From an uncultured Gammaproteobacteria bacterium (GTDB lineage Bacteria; Pseudomonadota; Gammaproteobacteria; SZUA-229): a DNA stretch of 37,379 nucleotides. Positions 9,479 through 18,800 of this stretch are shown here, one piece after another. The notes under the pieces were generated by a model, which did not search any database, had not been told where the DNA came from, and saw only the letters and a program-made list of their open reading frames with translations. Location: NCBI GenBank assembly GCA_913065105.1, contig CAJXZZ010000023.1:1-37379 (forward strand). Reading direction: 5' to 3'. The stretch's first letter is position 1. Each line of letters starts with the position of its first letter. The position numbers were made by a program, and so were the translations under genes.

Positions 9479-10903
9479 ATGCGCAGAACTAAGATAGTCG
9501 CGACCCTAGGCCCAGGTTCAAGTTCTTACGAAGTGATACTTGAGATGGTGCAGGCAGGCGTTGATGTTTTTCGTTTGAACTTTTCTCACGGTTCACATGA
9601 AGAGCAAGCGCATCGAGTTGAATTGATCCGTGCATGCAGTGAAAAAACGGGGCGTATCGTTGGCGTCCTGGCAGATCTGCAGGGGCCAAAAATTCGCACT
9701 CACAAATTTAAAGACGCTCAGGTGCAATTAATAAGAGGTGAAACTTTTATTTTAGATGCGGCTTTAGGTAAAAACGAAGGAACTAATGAACGTGTCGGGC
9801 TTGCCTATAAGGACCTGCCAAAAGACGTAAAAAAAGGCGATATTCTTTTATTAGATGATGGGCGCGTCGAGTTAGAAGTCGACGAGGTTGTTGGTGATGA
9901 AGTCCGTTGTATCGTTATATATACCTGTGTGTTATCTAATAACAAAGGTATAAATCTAAAAGGCGGTGGTTTATCAGCGGTGGCACTGACCGATAAAGAT
10001 AAAGAAGATTTAATAGCGGCAGCTGCCATGGAAGTTGATTACATGGCTTTGTCATTTGCTCGAACTGCAGCAGATGTAAACCAGTGCCGTGAGCTTGTTA
10101 AGGCTGCCGGTAGTGATGCGAGTATCGTTACTAAAGTAGAACGCGCAGAAGCTATTGAAAATCTCGATGAGATTATTGATGCATCTGATGTAATCATGGT
10201 GGCTCGTGGTGATCTGGGTGTAGAGATGGGTGATGCAGAATTACCGGCATTACAGAAAAGTTTGATAAAAGCTGCAAGAAGTAAAAACAAGGTGGTTATC
10301 ACTGCAACGCAGATGATGGAGTCGATGATCGATAGTCCGATTCCGACACGTGCGGAAGTATTTGATGTGGCGAACTCTGTGCTTGATGGTACAGATGCGG
10401 TAATGCTTTCGGGAGAGACTGCTGTTGGTAAGTATCCGGCAAAAACGATTGCAGCAATGGGTCGTATTTGTGAACATGCCGAGAGACAGCGAGTTGCGAT
10501 GGTGTCTGATCATCGTGTTGACCTTATGTTTGGTAGGGTTGATGAAGCGATTGCTATGGCTACAATGTATGCTGCGAATCATCTTAAGGTGAACGTAATC
10601 GCATCTTTGACGGAATCAGGGGCAACGGTATTATGGATGTCACGTATTAGTTCGGGTATCCCGATCTTTGCGCTTACACCAAGACTTGGCACTTTGCGAA
10701 AAGTTACGCTGTATCGAGGTGTTTACCCTGTTTTTATAGAGTTTGATAAGATACGTTCCAGCAAAGTGACCAGGGATGTTATTGACATACTGAAAGCAAA
10801 AAATATAGTTGCAACGGGTGATCGCTTTATATTGACACGTGGTGACATGCTAGGCGATCAGGGTGGCGGTAGTAATACCATGAAAATCGTTAGCGTGAAC
10901 TAG
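9479..10903 (+). CDS. pyk: Pyruvate kinase (PykA-like)
   Basis: Pyruvate kinase makes pyruvate and ATP from phosphoenolpyruvate. The 474-aa product matches E. coli PykA more than PykF by eye: RRTKIVATLGPGSSS opening, RLNFSHGSHEE near residue 32, LADLQGPKIRTHKF near 65, SNNKGINLKGGGLSAVALTDKD near 155, the metal-binding MVARGDLGVEMGD near 240, and ATQMMESMIDSPIPTRAE near 275. The nearest purine-rich ribosome-site candidate (AGAGG, 9457-9461) is 17 bases before the ATG, unusually far. No alternative in-frame start codon lies in between, so initiation may be weak or the start is read differently. Confidence 0.96.
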   Translation: MRRTKIVATLGPGSSSYEVILEMVQAGVDVFRLNFSHGSHEEQAHRVELIRACSEKTGRIVGVLADLQGPKIRTHKFKDAQVQLIRGETFILDAALGKNEGTNERVGLAYKDLPKDVKKGDILLLDDGRVELEVDEVVGDEVRCIVIYTCVLSNNKGINLKGGGLSAVALTDKDKEDLIAAAAMEVDYMALSFARTAADVNQCRELVKAAGSDASIVTKVERAEAIENLDEIIDASDVIMVARGDLGVEMGDAELPALQKSLIKAARSKNKVVITATQMMESMIDSPIPTRAEVFDVANSVLDGTDAVMLSGETAVGKYPAKTIAAMGRICEHAERQRVAMVSDHRVDLMFGRVDEAIAMATMYAANHLKVNVIASLTESGATVLWMSRISSGIPIFALTPRLGTLRKVTLYRGVYPVFIEFDKIRSSKVTRDVIDILKAKNIVATGDRFILTRGDMLGDQGGGSNTMKIVSVN

Positions 10904-10972
10904 ATACCAGTTTTCCCGCGATGTAGAATTTTTAATAAATATGATTAGTTATACTTTTATAGGAGAGCTCTA

Positions 10973-12010
10973 ATGGCTTTAATTTCACTGAGACAACTAC
11001 TGGATCATGCTGCTGAAAATAGTTACGGCATGCCAGCATTTAATGTTAACAATATGGAGCAGGTGCATGCCATCATGCAGGCTGCTGACGAAACTAACAG
11101 TCCGGTTATCATGCAGGGTTCTGCTGGTGCACGTTCTTATGCAGGCGAACCATTCCTGCGTCACCTGATTTCTGCTGCGATCGAAATGTACCCGCACATT
11201 CCTGTTGTTATGCATCAGGATCATGGCTCTGAGCCTGCGGTATGTTTACGTTCTATCCAGTCTGGTTTCAGTTCTGTGATGATGGACGGTTCATTAGAAG
11301 CTGATATGAAAACGCCTTCATCTTTCGAGTACAACGTTGATGTAACTCGTGAAGTTGTGAAGATGGCTCATGCTGGTGGTGTATCTGTTGAAGGCGAGCT
11401 GGGTTGTCTGGGTTCGCTGGAAACTGGTGAGATGGGCGAAGAAGACGGCCACGGCGCAGAAGGTAAACTTGATCTGGACATGCTATTAACTTCTGTCGAA
11501 GAAGCGGCTGACTTCGTTGAAGCTACTGGTGTAGACGCACTAGCGATCGCTATCGGTACTTCTCACGGTGCTTATAAATTTACCCAGGAGCCTACTGGCG
11601 AAATCCTGCGTATCGACCGCATCAAAGAAATTCACACTCGTATTCCTAACACTCACCTTGTTATGCATGGTTCTTCATCAGTACCTCAAGAGTGGCTGGC
11701 AATCATCAATAGTTATGGTGGTGATATGGGCCAGACTTACGGTGTACCTGTAGAAGAAATTCAGGAAGGCATCAAGAACGGTGTGGCTAAAGTTAACATC
11801 GATACTGATTTACGTATGGCTTCAACCGGTTCTATCCGTAAACATCTGGCTGAGAATACTTCTAACTTTGATCCACGTAAATTCCTCAAGGAATCTACCG
11901 CTGCGATGAAAGGTATCTGTAAAGCACGTTTCGAAGCATTCGGTTCTGCCGGTAATGCTTCTAAGATCACACCGCTTTCACTAGAGAAAATGATCGACTT
12001 TTACAAATAG
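10973..12010 (+). CDS. fba: Fructose-bisphosphate aldolase, class II, Calvin-cycle subtype
   Basis: This zinc-dependent aldolase interconverts fructose-1,6-bisphosphate with two triose phosphates; in Calvin-cycle organisms the same subtype can act on sedoheptulose-bisphosphate. The 345-aa protein begins [20 protein letters not shown], has zinc-binding histidines in VVMHQDHGS near residue 81 and in GTSHGAYKF and [10 protein letters not shown], and carries [20 protein letters not shown] near 136. Length and these motifs fit the subtype called CbbA/Fba in autotrophs, not the longer E. coli FbaA. An AGGAGAG ribosome site precedes the ATG. It closes the carbon cluster and is followed by its own terminator. 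Confidence 0.95.
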   Translation: MALISLRQLLDHAAENSYGMPAFNVNNMEQVHAIMQAADETNSPVIMQGSAGARSYAGEPFLRHLISAAIEMYPHIPVVMHQDHGSEPAVCLRSIQSGFSSVMMDGSLEADMKTPSSFEYNVDVTREVVKMAHAGGVSVEGELGCLGSLETGEMGEEDGHGAEGKLDLDMLLTSVEEAADFVEATGVDALAIAIGTSHGAYKFTQEPTGEILRIDRIKEIHTRIPNTHLVMHGSSSVPQEWLAIINSYGGDMGQTYGVPVEEIQEGIKNGVAKVNIDTDLRMASTGSIRKHLAENTSNFDPRKFLKESTAAMKGICKARFEAFGSAGNASKITPLSLEKMIDFYK

Positions 12011-12031
12011 TTTAAATTGTAAAATTTATCG

Positions 12032-12059
12032 AAAGGGGGAGCTATGTTCCCCCTTTTTA
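12032..12059 (+). terminator. Rho-independent terminator of fba
   Basis: AAAGGGGGA and TCCCCCTTT pair around GCTATGT and run into TTTTTAT, 21 bases after the fba stop codon. Confidence 0.85.
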
Positions 12060-12085
12060 TTTATCAAATATAATACGAGGATAAT

Positions 12086-12412
12086 ATGGCTGATTTAGAA
12101 ATTGAAGATCAAATAGTTGGTGATGGAGATGAGGCCGTTGCCGGTCAGACCGTTGAAGTGCATTACACCGGCTGGTTGACTGATGGCACTAAATTTGATT
12201 CAAGCCATGACCGTAATCAGACATTCAGTTTCAAGCTGGGCGGTGGTCAGGTAATTGCAGGTTGGGATCAGGGTGTTGCTGGTATGAAAATCGGTGGCGC
12301 GCGCAAACTGACTATTCCGCCAGACCTGGGTTATGGTGAGCGTGGTGCGGGTGGTGTTATTCCGCCAAATGCGACTTTGGTATTTAAGGTTGAGTTGATA
12401 GGTCTGAGTTAA
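12086..12412 (+). CDS. FKBP-type peptidyl-prolyl cis-trans isomerase
   Basis: This is a single-domain FK506-binding protein of 108 aa that speeds cis-trans isomerisation at proline bonds. Family marks include [20 protein letters not shown] near residue 24, [20 protein letters not shown] near 50, [18 protein letters not shown] near 72 and [16 protein letters not shown] at the end. No signal peptide or membrane anchor is present, so it is cytoplasmic. It lies between two strong terminators and is probably its own transcription unit. Confidence 0.95.
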   Translation: MADLEIEDQIVGDGDEAVAGQTVEVHYTGWLTDGTKFDSSHDRNQTFSFKLGGGQVIAGWDQGVAGMKIGGARKLTIPPDLGYGERGAGGVIPPNATLVFKVELIGLS

Positions 12413-12434
12413 ATTTGGTTTTATTGACTTAGAG

Positions 12435-12468
12435 AGCCGGGCTGATTTATCAGCCCGGCTTTTTTATT
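12435..12468 (+). terminator. Rho-independent terminator of the FKBP gene
   Basis: AGCCGGGCTGA and TCAGCCCGGCT form a perfect stem around TTTA, followed by six T residues. Confidence 0.9.
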
Positions 12469-12512
12469 GGGTGTAATTTTTACTGGTTATTTTGGTTGGT
12501 ATTTACTTGGGT

Positions 12513-13098
12513 TTTTTTGTTAGGCTTTGCGGTATTCGCACCGCGGGCGAGGTACTCTTTTGCTACAGCCCAAAAGAGTACCCAGAAAAGGCCGTCCCGA
12601 TCCGTTCGCCCCGAGAAAAGCACTCGGGGTGCCTGAATCCACAGCCGTTGCCTACGAGCACACCTTGATGCGCCATCCGGGCGCACAAGGCTAAATTCGC
12701 CTTCCCTGGCGAATTTGCTCTACCAACGGCAGCAGATTCAGCAAACGAAATGGAAATCTAAACAAGGACTCGCAAAAATAAGCCAAAAGCCCAAAAGAAT
12801 AAACAAAAGTATTTTCGAAATGAGATGGTTGGCTTTAGTGCCGTTTTTATCTTGTGACTTTCCTCCCACCTCCACAAGCCATCGAGGCAGTGCAGTTATC
12901 ATGGGCTTTCTGTGAAAACTGTCTGAGCGTTTTTTGCGAGTTTTTTCACGGCATGATTACTGTGCTGCCTCGGTGGGAACCCCTGTGTTTTTTACAGGGG
13001 CGTAGTGGTAGTGGCGGCTTTTTTTGGTTACTTTTTTTAGCTGTAGAAAAAAAGTGACTCGCCCGCGGTGCGAGAACCGCAATGCCTAACGAAAAGTA
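12513..13098. mobile_element. Hairpin-array dispersed repeat element with inverted ends, copy 1
   Basis: A gene-free unit of about 590 bases with inverted ends. The 33 nt at 12519-12551 match the reverse complement of 13058-13090 at 30 positions, and both ends continue into a hairpin with a CTACAGCC or CTACAGCT loop. Inside lies a row of strong hairpins: 12551-12582, 12608-12630, 12663-12690, 12693-12716, the pair 12884-12903 with 12952-12971, and 12980-13000. No transposase or credible ORF is present. Open frames through it look like spurious translations of the repeat. A related copy occupies the right edge of the window. It may be a non-autonomous mobile element or a structured-RNA repeat; I do not know its mover. 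Confidence 0.65.
12551..12582. repeat. Conserved-loop hairpin, left end of element copy 1
   Basis: GGTACTCTTTTG and CAAAAGAGTACC pair perfectly for 12 bp around the loop CTACAGCC. The inverted right-end counterpart (13028-13059) uses a different stem (ACTTTTTTT/AAAAAAAGT) with loop CTACAGCT, and the copy at 37006-37039 uses loop CAACAGCC. Confidence 0.75.
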
Positions 13099-13172
13099 AA
13101 TCGTAAATGCTAAACACCAAGCACCAAAGTACAGTCAAAAGTTAAGGAGAATAAAACAATAGTAAAAACTAT

Positions 13173-13877
13173 TTAACCAATCGCCCTGACATGGGGGTCT
13201 TTTTTATTGGAAGGGGTTATCAATGAGTCAATCAGCGCATCGGGTAAATTTGCATTGCCAGCTTTGATGTAAGGGTTGGTGAACACAGGGCAGTCGAGCC
13301 GTTCACGTAAGTCTGCTGCATTATCCATATGCTCGCTATGTTTATCTTCAAGCGAATTTAAAACTACGGCTGCTAAAGGCAGTCCGCGCATTTGAATTGC
13401 TTCTACATTTAGCAGAACCTGGCTGATTACGCCTAGTTTGTCATCGGCAATAAGTAAAACCGGGAGTTGCAAAGCGACAGCAAGATCTGCGTTCAGACCA
13501 TTTTCTGCCAGTGGTGAATAAAATCCGCCAGCGCCTTCAACAAGGACAAACCCTTCTTCGCTGCCTTGCAAGCAAGCGCTGACTAATTGTTCTGTGGTTA
13601 GAATTTTATTGGCAAGATGGGCTGCGCGTACTGGAGAAATGGCTGGTTCGAACCGATAGGGGCATACTTCTGATAGTGAGCCCTGGTAATTTGCTGCTTC
13701 CATTAATGCGGTTGCATCTTGTGGAATGAGTTCTCCGTCTAGTCTTACACAGCCTGACTCGATGGGTTTTCTTGGGATGACCTTGATGTTTCGCTGACAA
13801 AGTTGTCTGGCAATTTCAGTGGCAACAAAAGTTTTACCAACATCTGTGCTGGTACCTGTGATGAAGACTCCTTGCAT
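13173..13877 (-). CDS. bioD: Dethiobiotin synthetase
   Basis: BioD closes the ureido ring of dethiobiotin from diaminopelargonate, CO2 and ATP, the next-to-last step of biotin synthesis. The 234-aa product has the P-loop GTSTDVGKT at residues 8-16, KPIESGC near 37, EPAISPVRAAHLA near 76 and the substrate segment VLVEGAGGFYSPLAENG near 110. The ATG lies five bases after the purC stop, so the two are probably co-transcribed, an unusual pairing because bioD usually sits in a bioBFHCD cluster. It runs toward the hairpin-array element, and I see no terminator directly after it. Confidence 0.93.
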   Translation of the reverse strand: MQGVFITGTSTDVGKTFVATEIARQLCQRNIKVIPRKPIESGCVRLDGELIPQDATALMEAANYQGSLSEVCPYRFEPAISPVRAAHLANKILTTEQLVSACLQGSEEGFVLVEGAGGFYSPLAENGLNADLAVALQLPVLLIADDKLGVISQVLLNVEAIQMRGLPLAAVVLNSLEDKHSEHMDNAADLRERLDCPVFTNPYIKAGNANLPDALIDSLITPSNKKDPHVRAIG

Positions 13878-13882
13878 GTGTA

Positions 13883-14767
13883 TTACTCCATTAGCAATTT
13901 TTTTGCTTGTTCATACTTTTCGGCTGTTTTTGTCACAATTGAGTCTGGAAGTTCAGGGCCAGGAGCCGTTTTGTCCCAGTCCAGCGTCTCCAGATAATCA
14001 CGAACAAACTGTTTATCGAAACTCACAGGGCTGCTACCGGATTTATATTCGTCCTTGGGCCAGAAGCGTGATGAATCTGGCGTTAAAACTTCATCAATCA
14101 GGGTAAGCCGACCATCATTGTCGAGTCCAAATTCGAACTTGGTATCGGCGATGATAATGCCTCTCTGTAACGCATAGTCTGCCGCTTCTTTATAGAGACG
14201 TAAACTGACATCACGTACCTGCTCGGCAATGTCTGCGCCCAGTAACTCTTTCGATTGAGTGTAGTTGATGTTTTCATCGTGTGCACCAACGGCCGCTTTG
14301 GTCGATGGTGTGTATATCGCTTCTGGAAGTCTATCGGCTAATTGAAGATTGTCAGGAAGGTCTATGCCGCAGATAGAGCCGTTAGCCTGGTAGTCTTTCC
14401 AACCGGAGCCGATAATATAACCACGGACGATAGCTTCTACCGGTAAGGCTTTTAGTTTTTTCACGATCATCGCATGCTCGGCGACCTCTGCACGTTCTGC
14501 ATCATCAGGTAAAACGTCTTCCAGTTTAAGGTCGCACATCTGGTTTGGAATAATATGTAAAAGTTTGTTCATCCAGAACTGGGTAACCTGATTTAGGATA
14601 ATGCCTTTACCGGGAACGGGTGTAGGCATGATGACATCAAAGGCAGAGAGCCTGTCTGTCGTTACGATCAACATGTATTGATCATCTATATCATAGATAT
14701 CACGCACTTTGCCGCTATGTAGTAAGGGTAAGCTTTTAATGTGACTGGTATGTAGTGTGGCAGGCAT
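13883..14767 (-). CDS. purC: Phosphoribosylaminoimidazole-succinocarboxamide synthase (SAICAR synthetase)
   Basis: PurC joins aspartate to CAIR in de novo purine synthesis. The 294-aa product is the longer bacterial/yeast-like form and not the E. coli-size form of about 237 aa. Motifs include LLHSGKVRDIYDIDDQYMLI near residue 15, TDRLSAFDVIMP near 37, PVEAIVRGYIIGSGWKDY near 109, the substrate segment IIIADTKFEFGLD near 206 and IDEVLTPDSSRFWP near 224. It heads the purC-bioD pair and is divergent from the glutamine amidotransferase gene. Confidence 0.95.
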   Translation of the reverse strand: MPATLHTSHIKSLPLLHSGKVRDIYDIDDQYMLIVTTDRLSAFDVIMPTPVPGKGIILNQVTQFWMNKLLHIIPNQMCDLKLEDVLPDDAERAEVAEHAMIVKKLKALPVEAIVRGYIIGSGWKDYQANGSICGIDLPDNLQLADRLPEAIYTPSTKAAVGAHDENINYTQSKELLGADIAEQVRDVSLRLYKEAADYALQRGIIIADTKFEFGLDNDGRLTLIDEVLTPDSSRFWPKDEYKSGSSPVSFDKQFVRDYLETLDWDKTAPGPELPDSIVTKTAEKYEQAKKLLME

Positions 14768-14847
14768 CTTGATAATCTTTTGGGTTAAACTGCTGATTAA
14801 TTGTGTGTGTTTTTGTAACTGTGCATTTTACGCCAATGGTCGAAAAT

Positions 14848-15576
14848 ATGGGAAACAATAAAGTTGTAAATGTGATCCGTCATCTGGCGTTTGAAGATCT
14901 GGCCAGTTTTACCTCAGTGCTGCAGGCACATGATTATAAGATCAATTATATCGAAGCCGCCGATTTTGTATTAAAGCCGGATGACATTTCGCAAATTGAT
15001 GCCTTATCGGATGAGTTGTTGATTATTCTGGGAGGCCCCATCAGCGTCAATGATGCAGACATATTTCCTTTTCTGGATATAGAAATCAATTTATTAAAAC
15101 AGCGTGTGGCCGCAGATAAGCCTACCCTGGGGATATGTCTTGGCGCGCAACTAATAGCCAGTGCGCTGGGTGCAAAGGTGTATTCAGGTAATGAAAAAGA
15201 AATTGGCTGGTATGGTCTGAAGCTAACAACAGAAGGTAAGCAATCGGCATTGCGTTATTTGAGCGCTGAGCATTGTTCAATGTTGCACTGGCATGGTGAG
15301 ACCTTCGATTTACCTGATGGCGCGGTTTTACTTGCCTCCAGTGAAAAATATCCAAATCAGGCGTTTAGCTACGGTAGTCATGTCCTCGCATTACAGTTTC
15401 ATCCTGAGATAACACAACAGGGCATGGAAAAGTGGTTTATCGGCCATATTGGTGAGATTAAACAAACTGATGGTGTGAGTGTTGAGCAGTTAAGAAAAAA
15501 TACACATCAGTTTGCCAATCAGTTAGAAGTGCAGGGTGAACTATTTTTTAATAGCTGGATTAATGAAGTGGTATAG
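14848..15576 (+). CDS. Class I glutamine amidotransferase (GMP synthase-like GATase domain protein)
   Basis: The protein is a stand-alone class I glutamine amidotransferase domain. It has LLIILGGPISVND, the nucleophile cysteine in TLGICLGAQLIASALGA, the segment MLHWHGETFDLPDGA, and the catalytic histidine and glutamate in LQFHPEIT. Such proteins resemble the N-terminal half of GuaA; several are annotated as YfeJ-like and their acceptor substrate is unknown. The frame can be opened at GTG 14803, ATG 14836 or ATG 14848. I prefer the last because homologues begin shortly before VIRHLAFEDL, but no candidate has a clear ribosome site. Divergence from purC suggests a shared control region, not a shared pathway. 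Confidence 0.85.
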   Translation: MGNNKVVNVIRHLAFEDLASFTSVLQAHDYKINYIEAADFVLKPDDISQIDALSDELLIILGGPISVNDADIFPFLDIEINLLKQRVAADKPTLGICLGAQLIASALGAKVYSGNEKEIGWYGLKLTTEGKQSALRYLSAEHCSMLHWHGETFDLPDGAVLLASSEKYPNQAFSYGSHVLALQFHPEITQQGMEKWFIGHIGEIKQTDGVSVEQLRKNTHQFANQLEVQGELFFNSWINEVV

Positions 15577-15674
15577 CAAATCAACAAAGTATTGATTAAG
15601 CACCCTGTCAATTAGTACTGCCCTCTCACAATGGCGTAAGCAAGAGATTTGATGGTGTGTGTATGCTTTCAATA

Positions 15675-15705
15675 AAGGCTTATTTTCGCTAAAATAGCTG
15701 GCCTT
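15675..15705. promoter_or_regulatory. Dyad upstream of gltB (operator or attenuator candidate)
   Basis: TATTTT (15681-15686) and AAAATA (15691-15696) flank CGCT, and AAGGC (15675-15679) and GCCTT (15701-15705) add an outer pairing. It lies about 135 bases before gltB and after the amidotransferase gene. No T tract follows, so an operator is more likely than a terminator. Confidence 0.35.
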
Positions 15706-15839
15706 GCCTGTGATTTGTGAATAAGTAGCGTGATATGCAAATCATTAAGTCGAGACTAGTCGGTAAAACATAAGTGCTTCACTAATCCTGGCGCTAATTA
15801 ACTGATTTTACTAAAGAAAATACTGGCGATTATCGCTGT

Positions 15840-18800
15840 ATGTATGGTTACGGGTTAAATATGAGTTCAACATTGCAAGAACAGACAAAAATTGGATTCC
15901 CTGAAAAACAGGGCTTGTATGACCCTGCTTTCGAAAAAGACAGCTGTGGCGTCGGTTTTGTCGCGCATATTAAAGGCAAGCCTAGCCATCAGATCGTTGT
16001 TGATGCTGAAATTATGCTGCAACGCATGGAACATCGTGGCGGTTGTGGCTGTGAACCCAATACGGGTGATGGCGCTGGCATATTAACCGGTATGCCGTAC
16101 GATTTTTGCGTAAAAGTCGCTAAACAGGATCTGGCTGTGGATTTACCCGCGGCCGGTTTATTTGCCGCCGGTAATGTATTTTTACCCACTGATGAAAGCC
16201 AACGTCAAACCTGTATTGCAGCGGTTGAGACGATCATCGCTGAGCAGGGGCAAAAATGTCTGGGCTGGCGTGAAGTGCCGGTTGATACTGATGGTGCCGA
16301 TATCGGCCCTACCGCGAGATTGTCACAGCCGGTCATCATGCAGCTGTATATCGAAGCTGTGGGTATCGAAGGCAAAGATTTTGAGCGCCAGCTTTATGTA
16401 ATCCGTAAACGCAGTACGCATTTCTTGCGTTACGATAAGTCTCTGTCGCAGCGCAAAATGTTTTATATCTGTTCATTGTCGCCACGTATCATTATTTATA
16501 AAGGTATGCTTAATGCATTGCAGGTAAAAACATTTTATCTGGATCTGCAGGATATCGATTACACGTCGCATATCGCGATGGTGCATTCACGCTTTAGTAC
16601 CAACACGTTCCCGTCATGGGACCGGGCGCAGCCCAATCGTTATATGAGTCATAACGGTGAAATTAATACTCTATTAGGTAACAGAAACTGGATGGCAGCG
16701 CGTCAAGGTGTGGCGAAGAGTGATGCTTTTGGCTGCCCGATTGAAAAGCTTTTTCCTATTGCCGAAAACGACTGCTCTGACTCAGGAAACTTCGATAACG
16801 TTCTAGAATTTCTATTAATGTCCGGTCGCAGTCTGCAGGAAGCGGTGATGCTGATGGTACCGGAAGCATGGCAGTCTGATGACAATATGGATCAGGCGAA
16901 AAAAGATTTTTACCGGTTCAACTCTACGATGATGGAGCCATGGGATGGTCCTGCCTCGATAGCCTTTACTGACGGCAATTATATTGGCGCCGTGCTTGAC
17001 CGTAATGGTCTACGTCCTAGCCGTTATTATTTAACACATGATGACCGGGTGATCATGGCATCTGAAGTTGGTGTGGTCGATGTTGATCCTGCGGACGTTA
17101 AATTCAAAGGCCGTCTGCAACCAGGGAAAATGTTCCTTATCGATTTTGATAAAGGCGAGTTAATTTCTGATGAAACTCTGAAGCAGGATTTTGCAACGCG
17201 GCGCCCGTATGGTGAATGGTTAAACAATCAGGAAATTAAATTATCTGATCTTGGTTGTGGCATGGATGAAAAGTCGGAAGCACACGGCTTTGAACCGACG
17301 ACCATTATTCCGCGCATGCAGGCATTTGGTTATACCACTGAAACCATGCAGTTCATGTTATTACCGCTGGTGCGCGAGTTGCGTGACCCTGTCGGTTCAA
17401 TGGGTAATGACTCAGCACTGGCCTGTCTTTCTGACAAGCCGCGTATGATCTATGATTACTTCAAACAGTTGTTCGCGCAGGTAACTAACCCGGCGATCGA
17501 CTCGATCCGTGAAGAAGTTGTGATGTCACTGGAATGTTATATCGGTCCAGAAGGTAATTTACTGGAAACCACAGAGCAGCACGCACATCGTTTACGTGTG
17601 ACGCATCCAATATTAACCAATGAAGAGCTGGCTGCATTAAAACACCTGGATCATCGTGGCTGGAAATCTAAAACCATCGACATCACCTACGAAAAATCAG
17701 CCGGTGTTACTGGCCTGGCAAAGCGTCTGGATGAGATCTGTGCAGAAGCCAGTGATGCAATCAAACAAGGTTATAGCCTGGTCGTGCTGACGGATAGAAA
17801 TATTTCAGCGCAACGAGTTCCGGTCAGTACTCTATTGGCGACCGGTGCGGTGCACCACCATCTGGTAGCAAACCAGGAACGTACGCGTATTGGTATCGTG
17901 CTGGAAACCGGTGAGGCGCGTGAAGTGCATCAGCACTGTCTGTTAATCGGTTACGGTGCGGACGCTATTAATCCTTACCTTGCTTTTGAAGCACTGTTTC
18001 AATCGCAGCGTGAAGGTTTGCTGGATGCAGAAAAATACACGGACGAGGCCATCGTTGCGGCTTACCGTAAAGGTGTTGCCAAGGGCATGCTGAAAGTGAT
18101 GGCTAAGATTGGTATCTCAACATTACACTCATATAAAGGTGCCCAGATATTTGAGGCTGTTGGTTTAGGTGAAGATGTCATAAACCGTTGCTTTAAAGCT
18201 ACGGCGAGTCGCATTAAAGGCGTTAGCCTCGAAGTGCTTGCTGAAGAGTCATTACGTCGACATAAAAGAGCCTATCCAGATCGTGACCTGGTACGACTGC
18301 CCATGCTGGATAACCCCGGTGATTTCCACTGGCGTAACGGCGGTGAAGTGCACATGTGGAATCCGCAGACCATTGCCAATATTCAACTGGCTGCGCGCAC
18401 TAACAGTCGCGAAGCCTATAAACAGTTTGCCAAAGTATCCGATGATGATTCAACCCGTCGAGCAACCTTGCGTGGCTTGCTGAACTTCAAAAAAGGGGCT
18501 AATGGTGGTGCTATTCCACTGGATGAAGTTGAATCTGCCAAAGAAATTGTTAAACGTTTCGTCACCGGTGCGATGAGTTTCGGTTCGATATCAGCAGAGA
18601 GCCACGAAACACTGGCTATCGCGATGAATCGTATGGGCGGTAAGTCAAACACGGGCGAGGGCGGTGAAGACGCTGAGCGTTTTATCCCGATGGCCAATGG
18701 CGACTCCAAACGTTCTGCGATCAAACAGATCGCGTCTGGCCGATTCGGTGTGACTAACTGGTATTTAACCAACGCCGATGAACTGCAGATCAAAGTATCG

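Noticed and set aside
12480-12686. Open frame of 68 aa on the minus strand inside the hairpin-array element
   Set aside because: It reads through three hairpins with an arginine/alanine-rich, low-quality composition, and resembles known false ORFs derived from dispersed repeats. No ribosome site was seen.
12513-13098. Insertion sequence with a broken transposase
   Set aside because: The inverted ends suggest mobility, but no frame on either strand shows transposase motifs, even broken ones, so an autonomous IS is not supported.
14803-14847. GTG start adding 15 residues to the glutamine amidotransferase
   Set aside because: No ribosome site, and the added residues do not fit the family opening, which begins shortly before VIRHL.
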